64,000 bases of DNA from an uncultured Oscillospiraceae bacterium (GCA_900548545.1 URKX01000003.1:18779-82778), one strand, 5' to 3'. Counted from the first letter of the stretch, positions 35,292 through 45,720 are shown. Notes: generated by a model not told the origin, from the sequence alone. Numbers and translations are program-made.

Positions 35292-36752
35292 GTGAAGGGA
35301 GAGAGGAATGTCCTGTCCACAAGCTTGGAGAAAAATAAGGCGTATTTTCAAAGCCAGTTTTCCAACGCCATGGACCTGATCGTGCGGCAGGTGGAGATAG
35401 AGGGGCGGGCTGTGGCATTGTTTGCTGTGGACGGCCTTGTAAACAAAGAGGTCATTGCCCTGACGGTGCTGGAACCCCTGCTGAAAACCACGGGCTATCC
35501 GCGGCCGGCCCAAGGAATGTTGGAGAAGATCGAAAGGGAAGTGCTCAGCGCGGCGGAACTCAAACGGGAAAACCAGCTGCCGAAGCTGCTCACCTTGCTG
35601 ATGAGCGGTTTTGTCCTGTTGTGCGTGGACGGCTGCGGGGAAGGGCTGGTTTCCGGCGTCCAGGGGTTTGCCTACCGCGGCCCCCAGGAGCCTCAAAACG
35701 AGGTGATGCAGCGGGGGGCCAAGGACGGTTTCACCGAGTCTAACCAGCTGAATATGGCTATGATCCGCCGCCGGATGAAGAGCACAGCGCTGAAATTCCA
35801 GCCTTTGGAAGCGGGAAGCCAAAGCCATACGCCTATCATCCTCTGTTACATGGAGGGCATTGCCTCGGAGAAAATCCTCCAGCGGGTGCGGGAAACCCTG
35901 GCGGTGTGTCCCTTGAAAACCGTGTTGGGTGCCGGTTACCTGACGGGTTTTCTGGACAGGGGAAGCCTGTTTTCCGGTGTGGGGCTGACCGAGCGGCCTG
36001 ACGTGGTGTGCGGCAAGCTGGAGGAGGGGCGGATCGCCCTGCTGGTAGAGGGCACCCCCAGCGTGATTGTGCTGCCTTTCCTGTTTGTGGAGAATTTCCA
36101 GACTTTGGATGACTACCTGACCCGACCTTTTTACGGCACCTTCATCCGGTGGCTGAAGTACCTGGCATTTTTTCTCAGCGCCTTCCTGCCGGGGCTGTAT
36201 GTGGCGGTGGTGGTCCATCATCCGGAGCTGCTTCCCCAGCCTTTGTTGTTGGAGATCGCCCGTTCCCAGGCCCAGACGCCTTTCCCAGTGATGATGGAAA
36301 CCTTGGCTCTGTACTTCCTCTATGAAGTCCTGCGGGAGGCGGGGCTGCGGGCGCCCCGGTCCCTGTCTGCCACGGTGAGCATTGTAGGCGGTTTGGTGCT
36401 GGGGGACACCGCTGTGGCGGCCGGGCTTGTCAGCGCGCCCTCCTTGCTGGTGGTGGCCCTCACCGCCATCGCCGGATATGCAGTTCCCCGGCTGTACGAA
36501 CCACTGTCCCTGTTGCGGCTGGCTTTTTTACTGGCGGGTAATTTTTTGGGGATTTGGGGCGTGATGGCCGGCCTAGTTTTCCTGCTGATGGATCTGTGCG
36601 GCAGTGAAAGTTTTGGGGTTCCCTTGCTGTCGCCGGTATCCCCCTTCCAGGGGAAGCTGGTGTTGCGGGATGTGTTTTTCAGGGCGGGCTGGAAGCGGCT
36701 CTCTCGGGAGGATGCCAAGGTTCAGGATATGCCCGGCAGTCATCCCTGGTGA
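35292..36752 (+). CDS. gerKA: GerA-family spore germination protein, A subunit
   Basis: 486 residues. Soluble N-terminal domain followed by a membrane region with five or so helices (about 290-455) and the family motifs PFYGTFIRWLKY and VGGLVLGDTAV. Part of the inner-spore-membrane germinant receptor. GTG 35292 is chosen because AAGGGGGG lies 9 nt upstream; ATG 35268 has no RBS. Followed by gerKB after 13 bp. The symbol reflects family similarity, not a proven germinant. Confidence 0.92.
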   Translation: MKGERNVLSTSLEKNKAYFQSQFSNAMDLIVRQVEIEGRAVALFAVDGLVNKEVIALTVLEPLLKTTGYPRPAQGMLEKIEREVLSAAELKRENQLPKLLTLLMSGFVLLCVDGCGEGLVSGVQGFAYRGPQEPQNEVMQRGAKDGFTESNQLNMAMIRRRMKSTALKFQPLEAGSQSHTPIILCYMEGIASEKILQRVRETLAVCPLKTVLGAGYLTGFLDRGSLFSGVGLTERPDVVCGKLEEGRIALLVEGTPSVIVLPFLFVENFQTLDDYLTRPFYGTFIRWLKYLAFFLSAFLPGLYVAVVVHHPELLPQPLLLEIARSQAQTPFPVMMETLALYFLYEVLREAGLRAPRSLSATVSIVGGLVLGDTAVAAGLVSAPSLLVVALTAIAGYAVPRLYEPLSLLRLAFLLAGNFLGIWGVMAGLVFLLMDLCGSESFGVPLLSPVSPFQGKLVLRDVFFRAGWKRLSREDAKVQDMPGSHPW

Positions 36753-36765
36753 AAGGAGGGGTTTT

Positions 36766-37848
36766 GTGGAGCGTCAACACACCATCAGCGCGGCTCAATT
36801 TTTCGGGATGGAATTTGTTTCCCGTATCACCATCACCATCGCCCTCAATGCCCAGTATGCCGCTGGGGAAAGCTTGCTAGACGGCATCCTCTCCTATCTG
36901 CTGGCCATGGCGGTGGGGGTGTTGCTGGCGCTGCCTGTTTGGGTTCTGCACCGGCAGGAGCCCCGGCTTTCCATCGGAGAAGCAGCTGTCCGTTTTTGGG
37001 GATCACTGGGGAAGATGGTTCCTCTGGGTTACATCCTGTATTTCCTGGTGATGAATGGGGTGTCCCTGGCTCTGTTCCAGCTGTTTTTGCTGGACAACGT
37101 GAACCCCGATTTTCCAGCGGTGCTGATCCTGCTGGTGCTGGTTGCGGTGGCGGTTTACGGGGCATGGCGGGGGTTGGAAACCATTGCCAGGACCTCTGCC
37201 TGTGTGCTGGTGCTGTTGCTTTTGGGGACGGTGCTGGTGTTTTCCCTGGTGGCCCGGCGGTTTGACACAGAGAACCTGGAGCCTCTGTTAGCGGGAGGAC
37301 CCGCCCAGCTGCTGCGCGGAGGGGCGCTGTTCCTTTCACGCACCTCCCTGTTTGCGGAGATGGCGGTATTGCTGCCCTACGTCCGGGGAAGGAAAGGATT
37401 GGGTTTTGCGGTGTGGATGGAGAGCACCAGCCTCTATGTAGGGGTGCTTATCCTGTTGATTGCCGGTTGCCTGGGGCAGTACGCCTACACCCAGAATTTC
37501 CCAGTCTATGCCCTGATGTCCATTACAGAGGTGTCCTCCATGCAGCGGCTGGATGGTGTGTTTACCGGCGTTTGGCTCATGGGGCTGATCGTCCAAAGCG
37601 CCTGCGCCTTGACCGCCTGCAAGGTGTGCGCTGCCACGCTGACCAAAGGGAAATATTCGCTGCTTTTGCTGACCGTTTCCGGTGGGGCCATGGTGGGGCT
37701 GGGTTTTGCCATTGGGTCCTCCTATCTGTTCCAGTCCGTTTTGATGGACACGAGGCTTTGGCTGGTGCTGACGGGTATCCTGGGGGCGGGGGTGCCTTTG
37801 GGGATCCTGGTGGCACGCAAGATTCGCAGGGAAAGGGGGAAAGGCTGA
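36766..37848 (+). CDS. gerKB: GerB-family germination protein, B subunit (permease-like)
   Basis: 360 residues, about ten membrane helices, endospore germination permease of the APC superfamily; in this family the B subunit binds the germinant. AAAGGAGG lies 8 nt before GTG 36766. The stop overlaps the next start by 1 bp (TGATG). Confidence 0.92.
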   Translation: MERQHTISAAQFFGMEFVSRITITIALNAQYAAGESLLDGILSYLLAMAVGVLLALPVWVLHRQEPRLSIGEAAVRFWGSLGKMVPLGYILYFLVMNGVSLALFQLFLLDNVNPDFPAVLILLVLVAVAVYGAWRGLETIARTSACVLVLLLLGTVLVFSLVARRFDTENLEPLLAGGPAQLLRGGALFLSRTSLFAEMAVLLPYVRGRKGLGFAVWMESTSLYVGVLILLIAGCLGQYAYTQNFPVYALMSITEVSSMQRLDGVFTGVWLMGLIVQSACALTACKVCAATLTKGKYSLLLLTVSGGAMVGLGFAIGSSYLFQSVLMDTRLWLVLTGILGAGVPLGILVARKIRRERGKG

Positions 37849-38927
37849 TGCGGTGGATGCGGATGTTGTTAAGTGTCCTGTTTTTATGCCTGTGTTTCAG
37901 CGGCTGCGGCTATCGGGAGCTGCAAGAACGTATCCTCATCCAGGCCATTGGTGTGGACCAGGCCCGGGAAGGGTACCAGGTGACTGTCCGGGCTGCGGAC
38001 CCTGGGGAAGAGGGTGACGAAGTGTTTACCTGCCAGGGGATGTCTGTGCTGGAAGCGTTGAGCAACCTTTCCCTTTCCACAGGCCGGGAACCCTTTTACG
38101 CCCACAACTACTTGGTTGTGTTTGGCCGTTCCTGCGGGGAGGCGGGCCTGGACAGCGCCATGGATTTCTTTGTCCGGTACTACACCACCCGGCCTTCCGT
38201 GCAGGTGTACCTTGCGGCAGGGGAAGCGGAAGAGATCCTGGATCCGGATGAGAACCCTCCCTCCATGGAGACGCTGCGGCGGCTGAACCAGGGGGGAGAA
38301 TATACAGGAAAGGCTGCTTCTGTGGACATTTTGGAGTTTGTCAATGCTGCCAAGCGGGAGGGATCTTCGCCAGTGCTCCCGGTGATTGGGTTGGACGAGG
38401 GCCGGCCGGTGTTGCAGGGGACAGCGATTTTCAAGGACTATCAATTGGCGGACATCCTCACCTTGGAGGAAACCAGAGGTTACTTGGCTTTGAAAGGTGG
38501 TCTGCACCAGGGGGAGCTGGTGGTGGAAGGGGAAAAATTTGGGACAGTGACTTTGACCATTTCCAGCTGCCACACAAAACGGGAGGTCACGTTCCAAGAG
38601 GGGCTGCCTGTTTTTAAGACGGTTTGCCAGGTTACGGCGGACGTCAGCTCTCTGTCGGGGGAGCGTGCCAGGTTGGAGGAATCCTTCATTGGCTGGGTGG
38701 AACAGGCCGTGGAGGAAACCCTTGAGGAGGAGATGGCAGCTGCCCTGGAACAGTCCATTTTTCAGGATCGCTGCGACATCTTTGGGTTTGGCACGCTGCT
38801 CTATCAGCAGTCCCCAAAGCAGTGGGAGTCTATCCGGGACAACTGGGAGGGGGTTTTGCCCCAGTGCCAGTACCCGGTGGAGGTAAAGGCCACGGTGCTG
38901 CGCATGGAGCAAGGGGGACTGCGTTAA
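37848..38927 (+). CDS. gerKC: GerC-family germination lipoprotein, C subunit
   Basis: 359 residues. Lipoprotein signal with a C-F-S-G-C lipobox (Cys at about 19), YRELQERILIQAIGVDQ after it, as usual for GerAC proteins, and the three-domain fold continuing to the C-terminus. Start ATG 37848 is coupled to gerKB; the longer open frame upstream is a shadow of gerKB. Completes the A-B-C receptor operon and indicates the organism makes spores. Confidence 0.93.
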   Translation: MRWMRMLLSVLFLCLCFSGCGYRELQERILIQAIGVDQAREGYQVTVRAADPGEEGDEVFTCQGMSVLEALSNLSLSTGREPFYAHNYLVVFGRSCGEAGLDSAMDFFVRYYTTRPSVQVYLAAGEAEEILDPDENPPSMETLRRLNQGGEYTGKAASVDILEFVNAAKREGSSPVLPVIGLDEGRPVLQGTAIFKDYQLADILTLEETRGYLALKGGLHQGELVVEGEKFGTVTLTISSCHTKREVTFQEGLPVFKTVCQVTADVSSLSGERARLEESFIGWVEQAVEETLEEEMAAALEQSIFQDRCDIFGFGTLLYQQSPKQWESIRDNWEGVLPQCQYPVEVKATVLRMEQGGLR

Positions 38928-38928
38928 A

Positions 38929-38962
38929 AAACGGGCTGCCCAAAAAGGCGGCCCGTTTTTGT
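38929..38962 (+). terminator. rho-independent terminator after ger operon
   Basis: AACGGGCTGCC, CAAAAA loop, GGCGGCCCGTT with one wobble, then TTT. It also stands at the 3' end of the convergent asnB. Confidence 0.85.
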
Positions 38963-40815
38963 CAGAGATCCAGGTAGATGTTGTAGCGGAGAAGCCAAGC
39001 GTTGATCTGAAGCAAGTAGGCCAGCAGTTGCGGCCCGGCCATCAGCTGGCCAAACCAGGGCTTGCCGTAATCGAAGGATTGATCCAGGAGCCCACGGACT
39101 GTTTCTTCAGACAGCAGCTTGTGAATGGGCTGGGCGCTGTCCTGTAGAACTTTCCCCAGCCGACGCTTCAAGATAGCTTCATACCCGGGGTTGTGGGTCT
39201 TGGGGTAGGGGCTCTTTTTCCGGTGGAGCACCTCATCCGGCAAGAGCCCTTGGGCGGCGTCCCGCAGCAGCCCCTTGGATTCCCCGTGAGGGCATTTGAA
39301 CTCCCAGGGGGTGTTGAACACATATTGGGCGATGCGGTGGTCGGCGTAGGGCACCCGCACTTCCAACCCGCTCCACATACTGCACCGGTCTTTCCGGTCC
39401 AGCAGTGTGGCCATGAACCAGTGCATATTCAAATAGCTCAGCTGCCGCATCCGCAGGGTTTCCGCGTCCTCTCCTGGCAGGCTGGGAACAGAGGCCAAGC
39501 TCTCTTCCAGGCGCCGGGTGACATACTCCTCCAGGTGGAGTTCTTCCCGCAGTTGCGGCTTCAGCAGGCTGGCCCGCAAGTCCAGGTTGCCAGACCAGGG
39601 GAACCGGGTGCCGTTGTACATTTCCCGCCGGTGGAACCAGGGGTACCCGCCAAAGATCTCGTCGGCACACTCGCCGCACAGGGCCACAGTGTGACGCTGT
39701 TTCACCAGTTTGCAAAAGTACAGCAACGAGCCGTCCACATCGGCCATACCGGGCAGGTCCTTGGCGATCACTGCCTCGGCCAGGGAGTCTGCCAGGGCCT
39801 GGTTGCCGCAGAGCAGCGTGGTGTGGTCTGTGCCCAAATTCCCGCTGACCCGTTCCGCCCAGGCCTGGTCCCGGTCCGGCTGGAACGAGGAGGGAGTGAA
39901 GAAGTCCTCGTTGCCCTCGTATTCAAAGGAGTAGGTGGAAAGCTGCTGTCCCCGCTCTTTCAGCCGGTGGGCGGCAATGGCGGTCACCACGCTGGAGTCC
40001 AGCCCGCCGGACAGGAAAGTGCACAGGGGAACGTCCGAGATCAGCTGCCGGTCTACGGTGTCCAGCAAAAGTTCCCGCAAATGGGCCACCGTTTCCGGGT
40101 ATGTTTCCTCGTGGGGGCGGGCTTCCAAGTCGAAGTAGGGCATCTCCCGGAACCCCAACTGGTCAAACACCGCCACATGGCCTGGCTTTACCTCGTGGAT
40201 GCCTTGGAACACGCCGCAGCCAGGGGTGCGGGCCGGCCCCAGGCCGAAGATCTCCTGGAGCCCCTCTTTCCCCACCACCGGCCGGACACCGGGGAATTCC
40301 AGCAGTGCTTTGATCTCTGACCCGAAGGCCAGCCGTCCCTCCTGCACGGTGTAAAACAGGGGTTTGACCCCAAACCGGTCCCGGCAGAGGAAGGTCCGCC
40401 GGTGGATGGGGTCGTCGATGGCAAAGGCAAAAATGCCGTTGAGTTTTTCTGCGCAGTTAGGCCCGTAGGCCAGATAAGCTGTCAGCACCACTTCTGTGTC
40501 GCAGCTGGTGGAGAAGGCAAACCCCTTGCTTTCCAGATCCTGGCGAAGCTCGGGGGCGTTGTAGATCTCGCCGTTGTAGGCGATGGTTGCCGTTGCCCCC
40601 TGCCAGGGGAGGCTCATAGGCTGGTGCCCGTGTTCCGGATCGATCACAGCCAGACGGGCATGGGCCAGCACACATTGCGGGGAAAAGTGCGCCCCTTGGG
40701 CGTCCGGCCCCCGGTGGGCAATACGCCCTGCCATGCGGCGGGCCAGATCTAGCCACCGTTGGGGCGGCCCCTGAAAGCCCTGCTGATAGTCGCTAAATCC
40801 CGCGAAACCACACAT
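38962..40815 (-). CDS. asnB: asparagine synthetase B (glutamine-hydrolysing)
   Basis: 617 residues. Class II glutamine amidotransferase domain with the N-terminal nucleophile Cys2 (MCGFAGF), RGPDAQG and YNGEIYN; synthetase domain with PP-loop SGGLDSS and later the aspartate-AMP site. Converts Asp, Gln and ATP to Asn. The start is fixed by the need for Cys2; the frame continues upstream but is not coding. Monocistronic, divergent from the ABC-F gene. Confidence 0.95.
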   Translation of the reverse strand: MCGFAGFSDYQQGFQGPPQRWLDLARRMAGRIAHRGPDAQGAHFSPQCVLAHARLAVIDPEHGHQPMSLPWQGATATIAYNGEIYNAPELRQDLESKGFAFSTSCDTEVVLTAYLAYGPNCAEKLNGIFAFAIDDPIHRRTFLCRDRFGVKPLFYTVQEGRLAFGSEIKALLEFPGVRPVVGKEGLQEIFGLGPARTPGCGVFQGIHEVKPGHVAVFDQLGFREMPYFDLEARPHEETYPETVAHLRELLLDTVDRQLISDVPLCTFLSGGLDSSVVTAIAAHRLKERGQQLSTYSFEYEGNEDFFTPSSFQPDRDQAWAERVSGNLGTDHTTLLCGNQALADSLAEAVIAKDLPGMADVDGSLLYFCKLVKQRHTVALCGECADEIFGGYPWFHRREMYNGTRFPWSGNLDLRASLLKPQLREELHLEEYVTRRLEESLASVPSLPGEDAETLRMRQLSYLNMHWFMATLLDRKDRCSMWSGLEVRVPYADHRIAQYVFNTPWEFKCPHGESKGLLRDAAQGLLPDEVLHRKKSPYPKTHNPGYEAILKRRLGKVLQDSAQPIHKLLSEETVRGLLDQSFDYGKPWFGQLMAGPQLLAYLLQINAWLLRYNIYLDL

Positions 40816-40890
40816 AAAAAAAGACCCCTTCCATAAATGCCGTTGGTACATTATATGCACTAGGAAAAAGGGAGGCCACCGGAAAGATGG

Positions 40891-40919
40891 TTGCCCTTTT
40901 CCGCATTTTCCTGTATAAT
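40891..40919 (+). promoter_or_regulatory. promoter for ABC-F gene
   Basis: TTGCCC (40891-40896), 17 bp, TATAAT (40914-40919), about 50 bp before the start. Confidence 0.65.
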
Positions 40920-40966
40920 GAAAAAGATTATGAGCAAAATCCTTTGAAAATGACAGGTGTACCATT

Positions 40967-42904
40967 ATGGCGATCTTAACGGTAAATCACATACAGCAGA
41001 GTTTTGGGGAGGAAGTGATCCTTCAGGATATCTCTTTTGAGATGCAGAAAAGCGAGCGCGTGGGCTTGGTAGGGGTCAACGGCAGCGGGAAAACCACCCT
41101 GTTTAAAGTCCTCACGGGGGAGTACACCCCGGATGCCGGCACTGTGGTCTTTGGAAAAGATACGGTGTTGGGCTACATGGAACAGCACGTCTGCCGGGAC
41201 TTCCACAAAACCGCCTTTGAAGAGGTGATGACAGTCTTTGCCCCTTTGCTGCGGATGGAGCGGGAGCTGGAGGACCTTGCCAACCTGCTGTCCTCCCATC
41301 CGGGGGAAGAGGAGATGGAGCGGCTGATTTTCCGGCAGTCAGAGCTGAACGACCGCTTTGTGGACGCCGGGGGGCTGACTTGCCGTTCCCGGGCCCGCAG
41401 CGCCCTGCTGGGCCTGGGCTTTACCGAAGAGCAGCTGGAAAACCGGGTGGGGGTGCTGTCCGGCGGGCAGAAGGCCAAACTCCAGCTGGCGAAAATGCTG
41501 CTGGGTGGGGCCAACCTGCTGTTGTTGGACGAGCCCACCAACCACCTGGATATCCAGGCGGTGGAGTGGCTGGAGGATTTCTTGAAAAACTACAGCGGCG
41601 CCTACATTGTCATCTCCCACGACCGGTACTTTTTGGACAAAGTCACAGAGCGCACCTTGGAGATGGAGAACAAGACCATTGTGTCCTATAAGGGCAATTA
41701 CAGCCGCCATTTGGAATTGCGGGAGGAGCGCAGGCTTGCCATGCAGCGGGTGTATGAAAACACCCAGAAGGAGATCCAGCGCATCGAAGGGATCATTGAG
41801 CAGCAGCGCCGGTGGAACCAGGAGCGCAACTATGTGACCATTGCCAGCAAGCAAAAGCAGATTGACCGTCTGGAGGCCACCCTGGAGCGCCCGGAAGAGG
41901 ACCCGGAGTCCATCCGGTTCCAGTTCAAGGCCAGCCGGCGGGGCGGCAACGATGTGCTCACCGCCCAAGACCTTTCCCTGTCCTTTGGAGGCCCCAAGCT
42001 TTTCGAAAACGTGGGCTTGGAGATCAAACACGGGGAGAAGGTGTTCCTCATCGGCCCCAACGGCTGTGGAAAAACCTCCCTCTTTAAGATCCTCCTAGGG
42101 CAGTACACGCCGGACACTGGCGTGGTGCGGCTAGGTTCCGCCATCGATGTGGGGTATTATGAGCAGTCCCAGCTGAGTCTCCACGATGAGAAAACCGTGA
42201 TGGATGAGATCTGGGACATCCATCCCCAGATGACCCAAACCCAGGTGCGTTCTGCCCTGGCGGTGTTCCTCTTTAAAGGGGAGGACGTGTTCAAGCTGGT
42301 GGGGACCCTTTCCGGCGGGGAGCGTGCCCGGGTGCTTTTGTTAAAGCTGATGCTCAGTAAGGCCAACTTCCTGCTGCTGGACGAGCCCACCAACCATCTG
42401 GACATCGGCTCCTGCGAGGCCTTAGAGAATGCCCTTTCCGGATACGACGGCACCCTGTTTGTGGTGTCCCACGACCGGTACCTCATCAACAAGCTGGCGG
42501 ACAAGGTGTACGTCCTGGGGAAAGAGGGAGCAAAGCTGTACCTGGGCAACTACGGCAGCTACCTGGAGCAGCGGGAGAAAGAACAGGCTGCCGCCCAGGA
42601 GCAGAATCCCCAGCCGGTGAAAGTGAACCTGTACAAGCTGCGCAAGGAGCGGGAAGCGGACCTGCGGAAACGCCGCACTGCCCTTTCACGGCTGGAAGAG
42701 GCCATTGAAGAAAACGAAGGGCGCATCCAGGCCCTGGAGGAAAAGCTGCAGGACCCGGAGGTTGCCGCGGATTACGAGGCGGTTACCACCGCCTCCCAAG
42801 AGATTGCCGGCCTTCACGAGAAGGGCGAGTCCCTGCTGCTGGAGTGGACCCAGCTTTCAGAAGAGCTGGAGGAACTGGAACAGGCCGCCAGCCAGGAACG
42901 CTGA
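40967..42904 (+). CDS. ABC-F ATPase (translation factor type)
   Basis: 645 residues, two ABC domains without membrane parts: Walker A GVNGSGKTT and GPNGCGKTS, signatures VLSGGQKAK and LSGGERAR, Walker B LLLLDEPTNHLDI twice, the P-site-interaction linker between them (about 230-300), and a C-terminal coiled coil (about 545-640). Closest in design to Uup/YdiF-like ABC-F proteins acting on ribosomes; antibiotic protection cannot be judged from the sequence. Followed by mtaB after 16 bp. Confidence 0.93.
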   Translation: MAILTVNHIQQSFGEEVILQDISFEMQKSERVGLVGVNGSGKTTLFKVLTGEYTPDAGTVVFGKDTVLGYMEQHVCRDFHKTAFEEVMTVFAPLLRMERELEDLANLLSSHPGEEEMERLIFRQSELNDRFVDAGGLTCRSRARSALLGLGFTEEQLENRVGVLSGGQKAKLQLAKMLLGGANLLLLDEPTNHLDIQAVEWLEDFLKNYSGAYIVISHDRYFLDKVTERTLEMENKTIVSYKGNYSRHLELREERRLAMQRVYENTQKEIQRIEGIIEQQRRWNQERNYVTIASKQKQIDRLEATLERPEEDPESIRFQFKASRRGGNDVLTAQDLSLSFGGPKLFENVGLEIKHGEKVFLIGPNGCGKTSLFKILLGQYTPDTGVVRLGSAIDVGYYEQSQLSLHDEKTVMDEIWDIHPQMTQTQVRSALAVFLFKGEDVFKLVGTLSGGERARVLLLKLMLSKANFLLLDEPTNHLDIGSCEALENALSGYDGTLFVVSHDRYLINKLADKVYVLGKEGAKLYLGNYGSYLEQREKEQAAAQEQNPQPVKVNLYKLRKEREADLRKRRTALSRLEEAIEENEGRIQALEEKLQDPEVAADYEAVTTASQEIAGLHEKGESLLLEWTQLSEELEELEQAASQER

Positions 42905-42920
42905 AAGGAGAACATCCCAT

Positions 42921-44216
42921 ATGAAAGCAAAAATCATCACCTTGGGATGCAAGGTGAACCAATATGAGTCGGAAGCCATGTTGGAAGCGCTGCTTGCCGG
43001 GGGCTTTCAGGAGGCTGCTTCCGGGGAGGAGGCAGACGTGGTGGTGGTGAATTCCTGTACCGTGACGGCCACCAGTGACCAGAAGGTACGCCAGACCCTG
43101 CGCCGTGCCCGGAAGGAAAACCCAGGCGCCGTGACGGTGCTCACTGGCTGTATGCCCCAGGCGTTCCCGGAGGAGGCTGCCGCCCTGCTAGAAGCCGATG
43201 TGGTGCTGGGCAATGCCCGTCGGGCAGACCTGCTCCCCCGGGTGATGGAGTACCTGTCCTCCAAGCAGCGCATTGTGGACATCGCCCCTCACGAGAAGGG
43301 GGAGAAGTTTGAACGCATGGCTGTTTCCACCTTCCACGGCAGGACCCGGGCCTTTTTGAAAATTGAAGACGGCTGCGACCGGTTCTGCTCTTATTGTATT
43401 ATCCCCTATGCCCGGGGCAGGGTGCGCTCCAAACCCTTGGAGGATATCCAGGAAGAGGTGCGGCGATTGGGGGAGCAGGGGTTCCAAGAGGTGGTGCTCA
43501 CCGGTATCAACCTGCCGGCTTATGGCCGGGAGCTGGGCCTGCACCTGTGCGACGCCGTGGAGGCTGCCTGCCAGGCCCCGGGGATCTCCCGGGTGCGGCT
43601 GGGCTCTTTGGAGCCGGAGCAGCTCACCCCGGATGTGATTGCCCGCATGGCCAAAGAGGAGAAACTCTGCCCGCAGTTCCACCTGTCCCTGCAGAGCGGC
43701 TGCGATGCCACCCTCCGGCGGATGAACCGCCATTACACCACGGCCGAGTACCGCCAGATCGTAGGAAACTTGTGGGCGGCGTTCCCCGGCTGTGCGATCA
43801 CCACGGACATCATGGTGGGGTTTGCCGGGGAAACCCAGGAGGAGTTTGAACAGTCCCTTCAGTTTGCCCGGGAGATCGCTTTTGCCAAAGTCCACGTTTT
43901 CGCCTACTCCCGGCGGCCTGGGACTCGTGCCTATGACGCCCCTGGTCAGGTGCCCAACAAAGTTAAAGAAGAGCGCAGCCGCCAGATGATCCAGGTGACC
44001 AAAACCACCCAGCAAGCGTTCCTCCAAGCCCAGGTGGGCAAGGTGGAAGAGGTGCTCTTCGAGCAGCAGCGGGAACAGGGTGTCTGGGAGGGGTATACCC
44101 GCAATTACACCCATGTGCTGGCCCCCAGCGGGAAGGACCTATCTGGGCAGCTGTTGCCGGTGGAGCTTCTAGAGGTCCAGGGGGAGAGCTGCGTAGGAAG
44201 ATTGGCCCGGAGTTGA
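42921..44216 (+). CDS. mtaB: MtaB, tRNA t6A methylthiotransferase
   Basis: 431 residues. Radical-SAM enzyme that adds methylthio to t6A37 of tRNA. N-terminal UPF0004 domain with LGCKVNQYES, NSCTVT and GCMPQ for the second cluster; radical SAM triad CDRFCSYC; C-terminal TRAM-like domain. AAGGAG lies before ATG 42921; the open frame upstream is a shadow of the ABC-F gene. Both neighbours serve translation. Confidence 0.94.
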   Translation: MKAKIITLGCKVNQYESEAMLEALLAGGFQEAASGEEADVVVVNSCTVTATSDQKVRQTLRRARKENPGAVTVLTGCMPQAFPEEAAALLEADVVLGNARRADLLPRVMEYLSSKQRIVDIAPHEKGEKFERMAVSTFHGRTRAFLKIEDGCDRFCSYCIIPYARGRVRSKPLEDIQEEVRRLGEQGFQEVVLTGINLPAYGRELGLHLCDAVEAACQAPGISRVRLGSLEPEQLTPDVIARMAKEEKLCPQFHLSLQSGCDATLRRMNRHYTTAEYRQIVGNLWAAFPGCAITTDIMVGFAGETQEEFEQSLQFAREIAFAKVHVFAYSRRPGTRAYDAPGQVPNKVKEERSRQMIQVTKTTQQAFLQAQVGKVEEVLFEQQREQGVWEGYTRNYTHVLAPSGKDLSGQLLPVELLEVQGESCVGRLARS

Positions 44217-44402
44217 GGGGGCAGGCTAAAGTCCGGCTCTATGCCAAGGATTTCGCATAGAGGAACGGTTTGCGGAGAAGTTTGATGGGACAAGCAGTGA
44301 AAAAATAGAGGTTTCTAGAAGAACTTTACAAAAATCTCTTGCAAATTTAACGTAAATATGGGATGATGAAACCAAGAAAACAATTGGAAGGGTGGATCTC
44401 CC

Positions 44403-45710
44403 ATGGCAACGGATTCTCGAACATCGTCCAAGAAATTTACAAAAGCGGAAAAAAGCTGGATCCTTTACGACTGGGCCAACTCCGTTTACGCCACCAACAT
44501 CATGGCAGTGCTGTTCCCCATCTACTTTGGCAATGTGTGCGCTGCGGCCGGAGCGGACAACTTGGTACTGTGGTCTTACGGCACTTCAGTGGCCACGTTC
44601 CTGGTGGCGGTTTGCGCGCCGGTGCTGGGTTCCTTGGCGGACCACAAGGGCCATAAAAAGCGGCTGTTTGTGGCCTGCCTGATTTTGGGTGTTGCATTCA
44701 CCTTGATCAGCGCCTTGTCCGATGACTATCGCCTGCTGCTGGTAGGGTATGTGGTGAGCCACATTGGCTTCTCCGGTTCCTGCCTGTTTTACGATGCTTT
44801 CCTTACCGACGTCACCACCCGGGAACGGATGGACCGTGTTTCCTCCTGGGGGTACGCCATGGGCTATATCGGCGGGAGTACCATCCCCTTTATCCTGTCC
44901 ATTGTCATCCTCTTTGTCATGGGCATGGAGAACCCCACGGCCTTTAAGCTAGTCATCGTCCTCACCAGTGTGTGGTGGCTGGTGTTCAGCATCCCCTTCT
45001 TGAAAAACGTCCATCAAATCCACTATGTGGAGGCGAAAAGGGGGCATTTGTTCCGTTCTACATTTCAAAATCTTTGGCGCACTGCCAAGGATATCTTCAC
45101 CCATAAACGGGTGTTCCTGTTCATCATTGCCTACTTTTTCTACATCGATGGTGTTAATACCATTATATCCGTGTCCACTTCCTATGGCACTAAGCTAGGC
45201 CTGGACACCGTGAGTATGATTTTGGCACTGCTGGCAACCCAGATCGTGGCCATGCCTTTCTCCATTCTCTTCGGTAAGCTGGCGGGGAAGGTGGGGTCCA
45301 TCAACCTGCTGTGCGGCGCGGTGGGCGTTTACTTCTGTATCACGCTGGTGGGCTTTTTTATGGGCTTTAACATTGAGCAAAACCCCGAAAGCCCCAGCGC
45401 GTTGGCCCTTTCCCAAGCGCTGTTCTGGTGCATGGCTTTCCTGGTGGGAACAGTCCAGGGCGGTATCCAGGCGCTGTCCCGCTCGTATTTTGGCAAGCTG
45501 ATCCCCCCGGACCGCTCCAACGAATACTTTGGATTCTTCGATATCTTCGGCAAGTTTGCCGCGGTGATTGGGCCGCTGCTGGTGGGGCTGTTCACCCAGT
45601 TTACCGGCCGGGATTCCATTGGCGTTATCAGTTTGGCCATTTTGTTCCTCATTGGCGAGGGAATCCTCGTTTCCGGGCGCAGGACCCTGTTCTCCACAGA
45701 AACAAAGTAA
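44403..45710 (+). CDS. MFS transporter, UMF1 (Atg22-like) family
   Basis: 435 residues, about 12 helices. Starts with a charged stretch and SWILYDWANSVYATNI, the mark of the UMF1 family; also FYDAFLTDVTTRERMDRVSSWGYAMGYIGG. Substrate unknown (amino-acid-like efflux is suggested for the yeast relative). GGAAGGG precedes ATG 44403. Confidence 0.9.
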   Translation: MATDSRTSSKKFTKAEKSWILYDWANSVYATNIMAVLFPIYFGNVCAAAGADNLVLWSYGTSVATFLVAVCAPVLGSLADHKGHKKRLFVACLILGVAFTLISALSDDYRLLLVGYVVSHIGFSGSCLFYDAFLTDVTTRERMDRVSSWGYAMGYIGGSTIPFILSIVILFVMGMENPTAFKLVIVLTSVWWLVFSIPFLKNVHQIHYVEAKRGHLFRSTFQNLWRTAKDIFTHKRVFLFIIAYFFYIDGVNTIISVSTSYGTKLGLDTVSMILALLATQIVAMPFSILFGKLAGKVGSINLLCGAVGVYFCITLVGFFMGFNIEQNPESPSALALSQALFWCMAFLVGTVQGGIQALSRSYFGKLIPPDRSNEYFGFFDIFGKFAAVIGPLLVGLFTQFTGRDSIGVISLAILFLIGEGILVSGRRTLFSTETK

Positions 45711-45720
45711 AAGCGTGAAA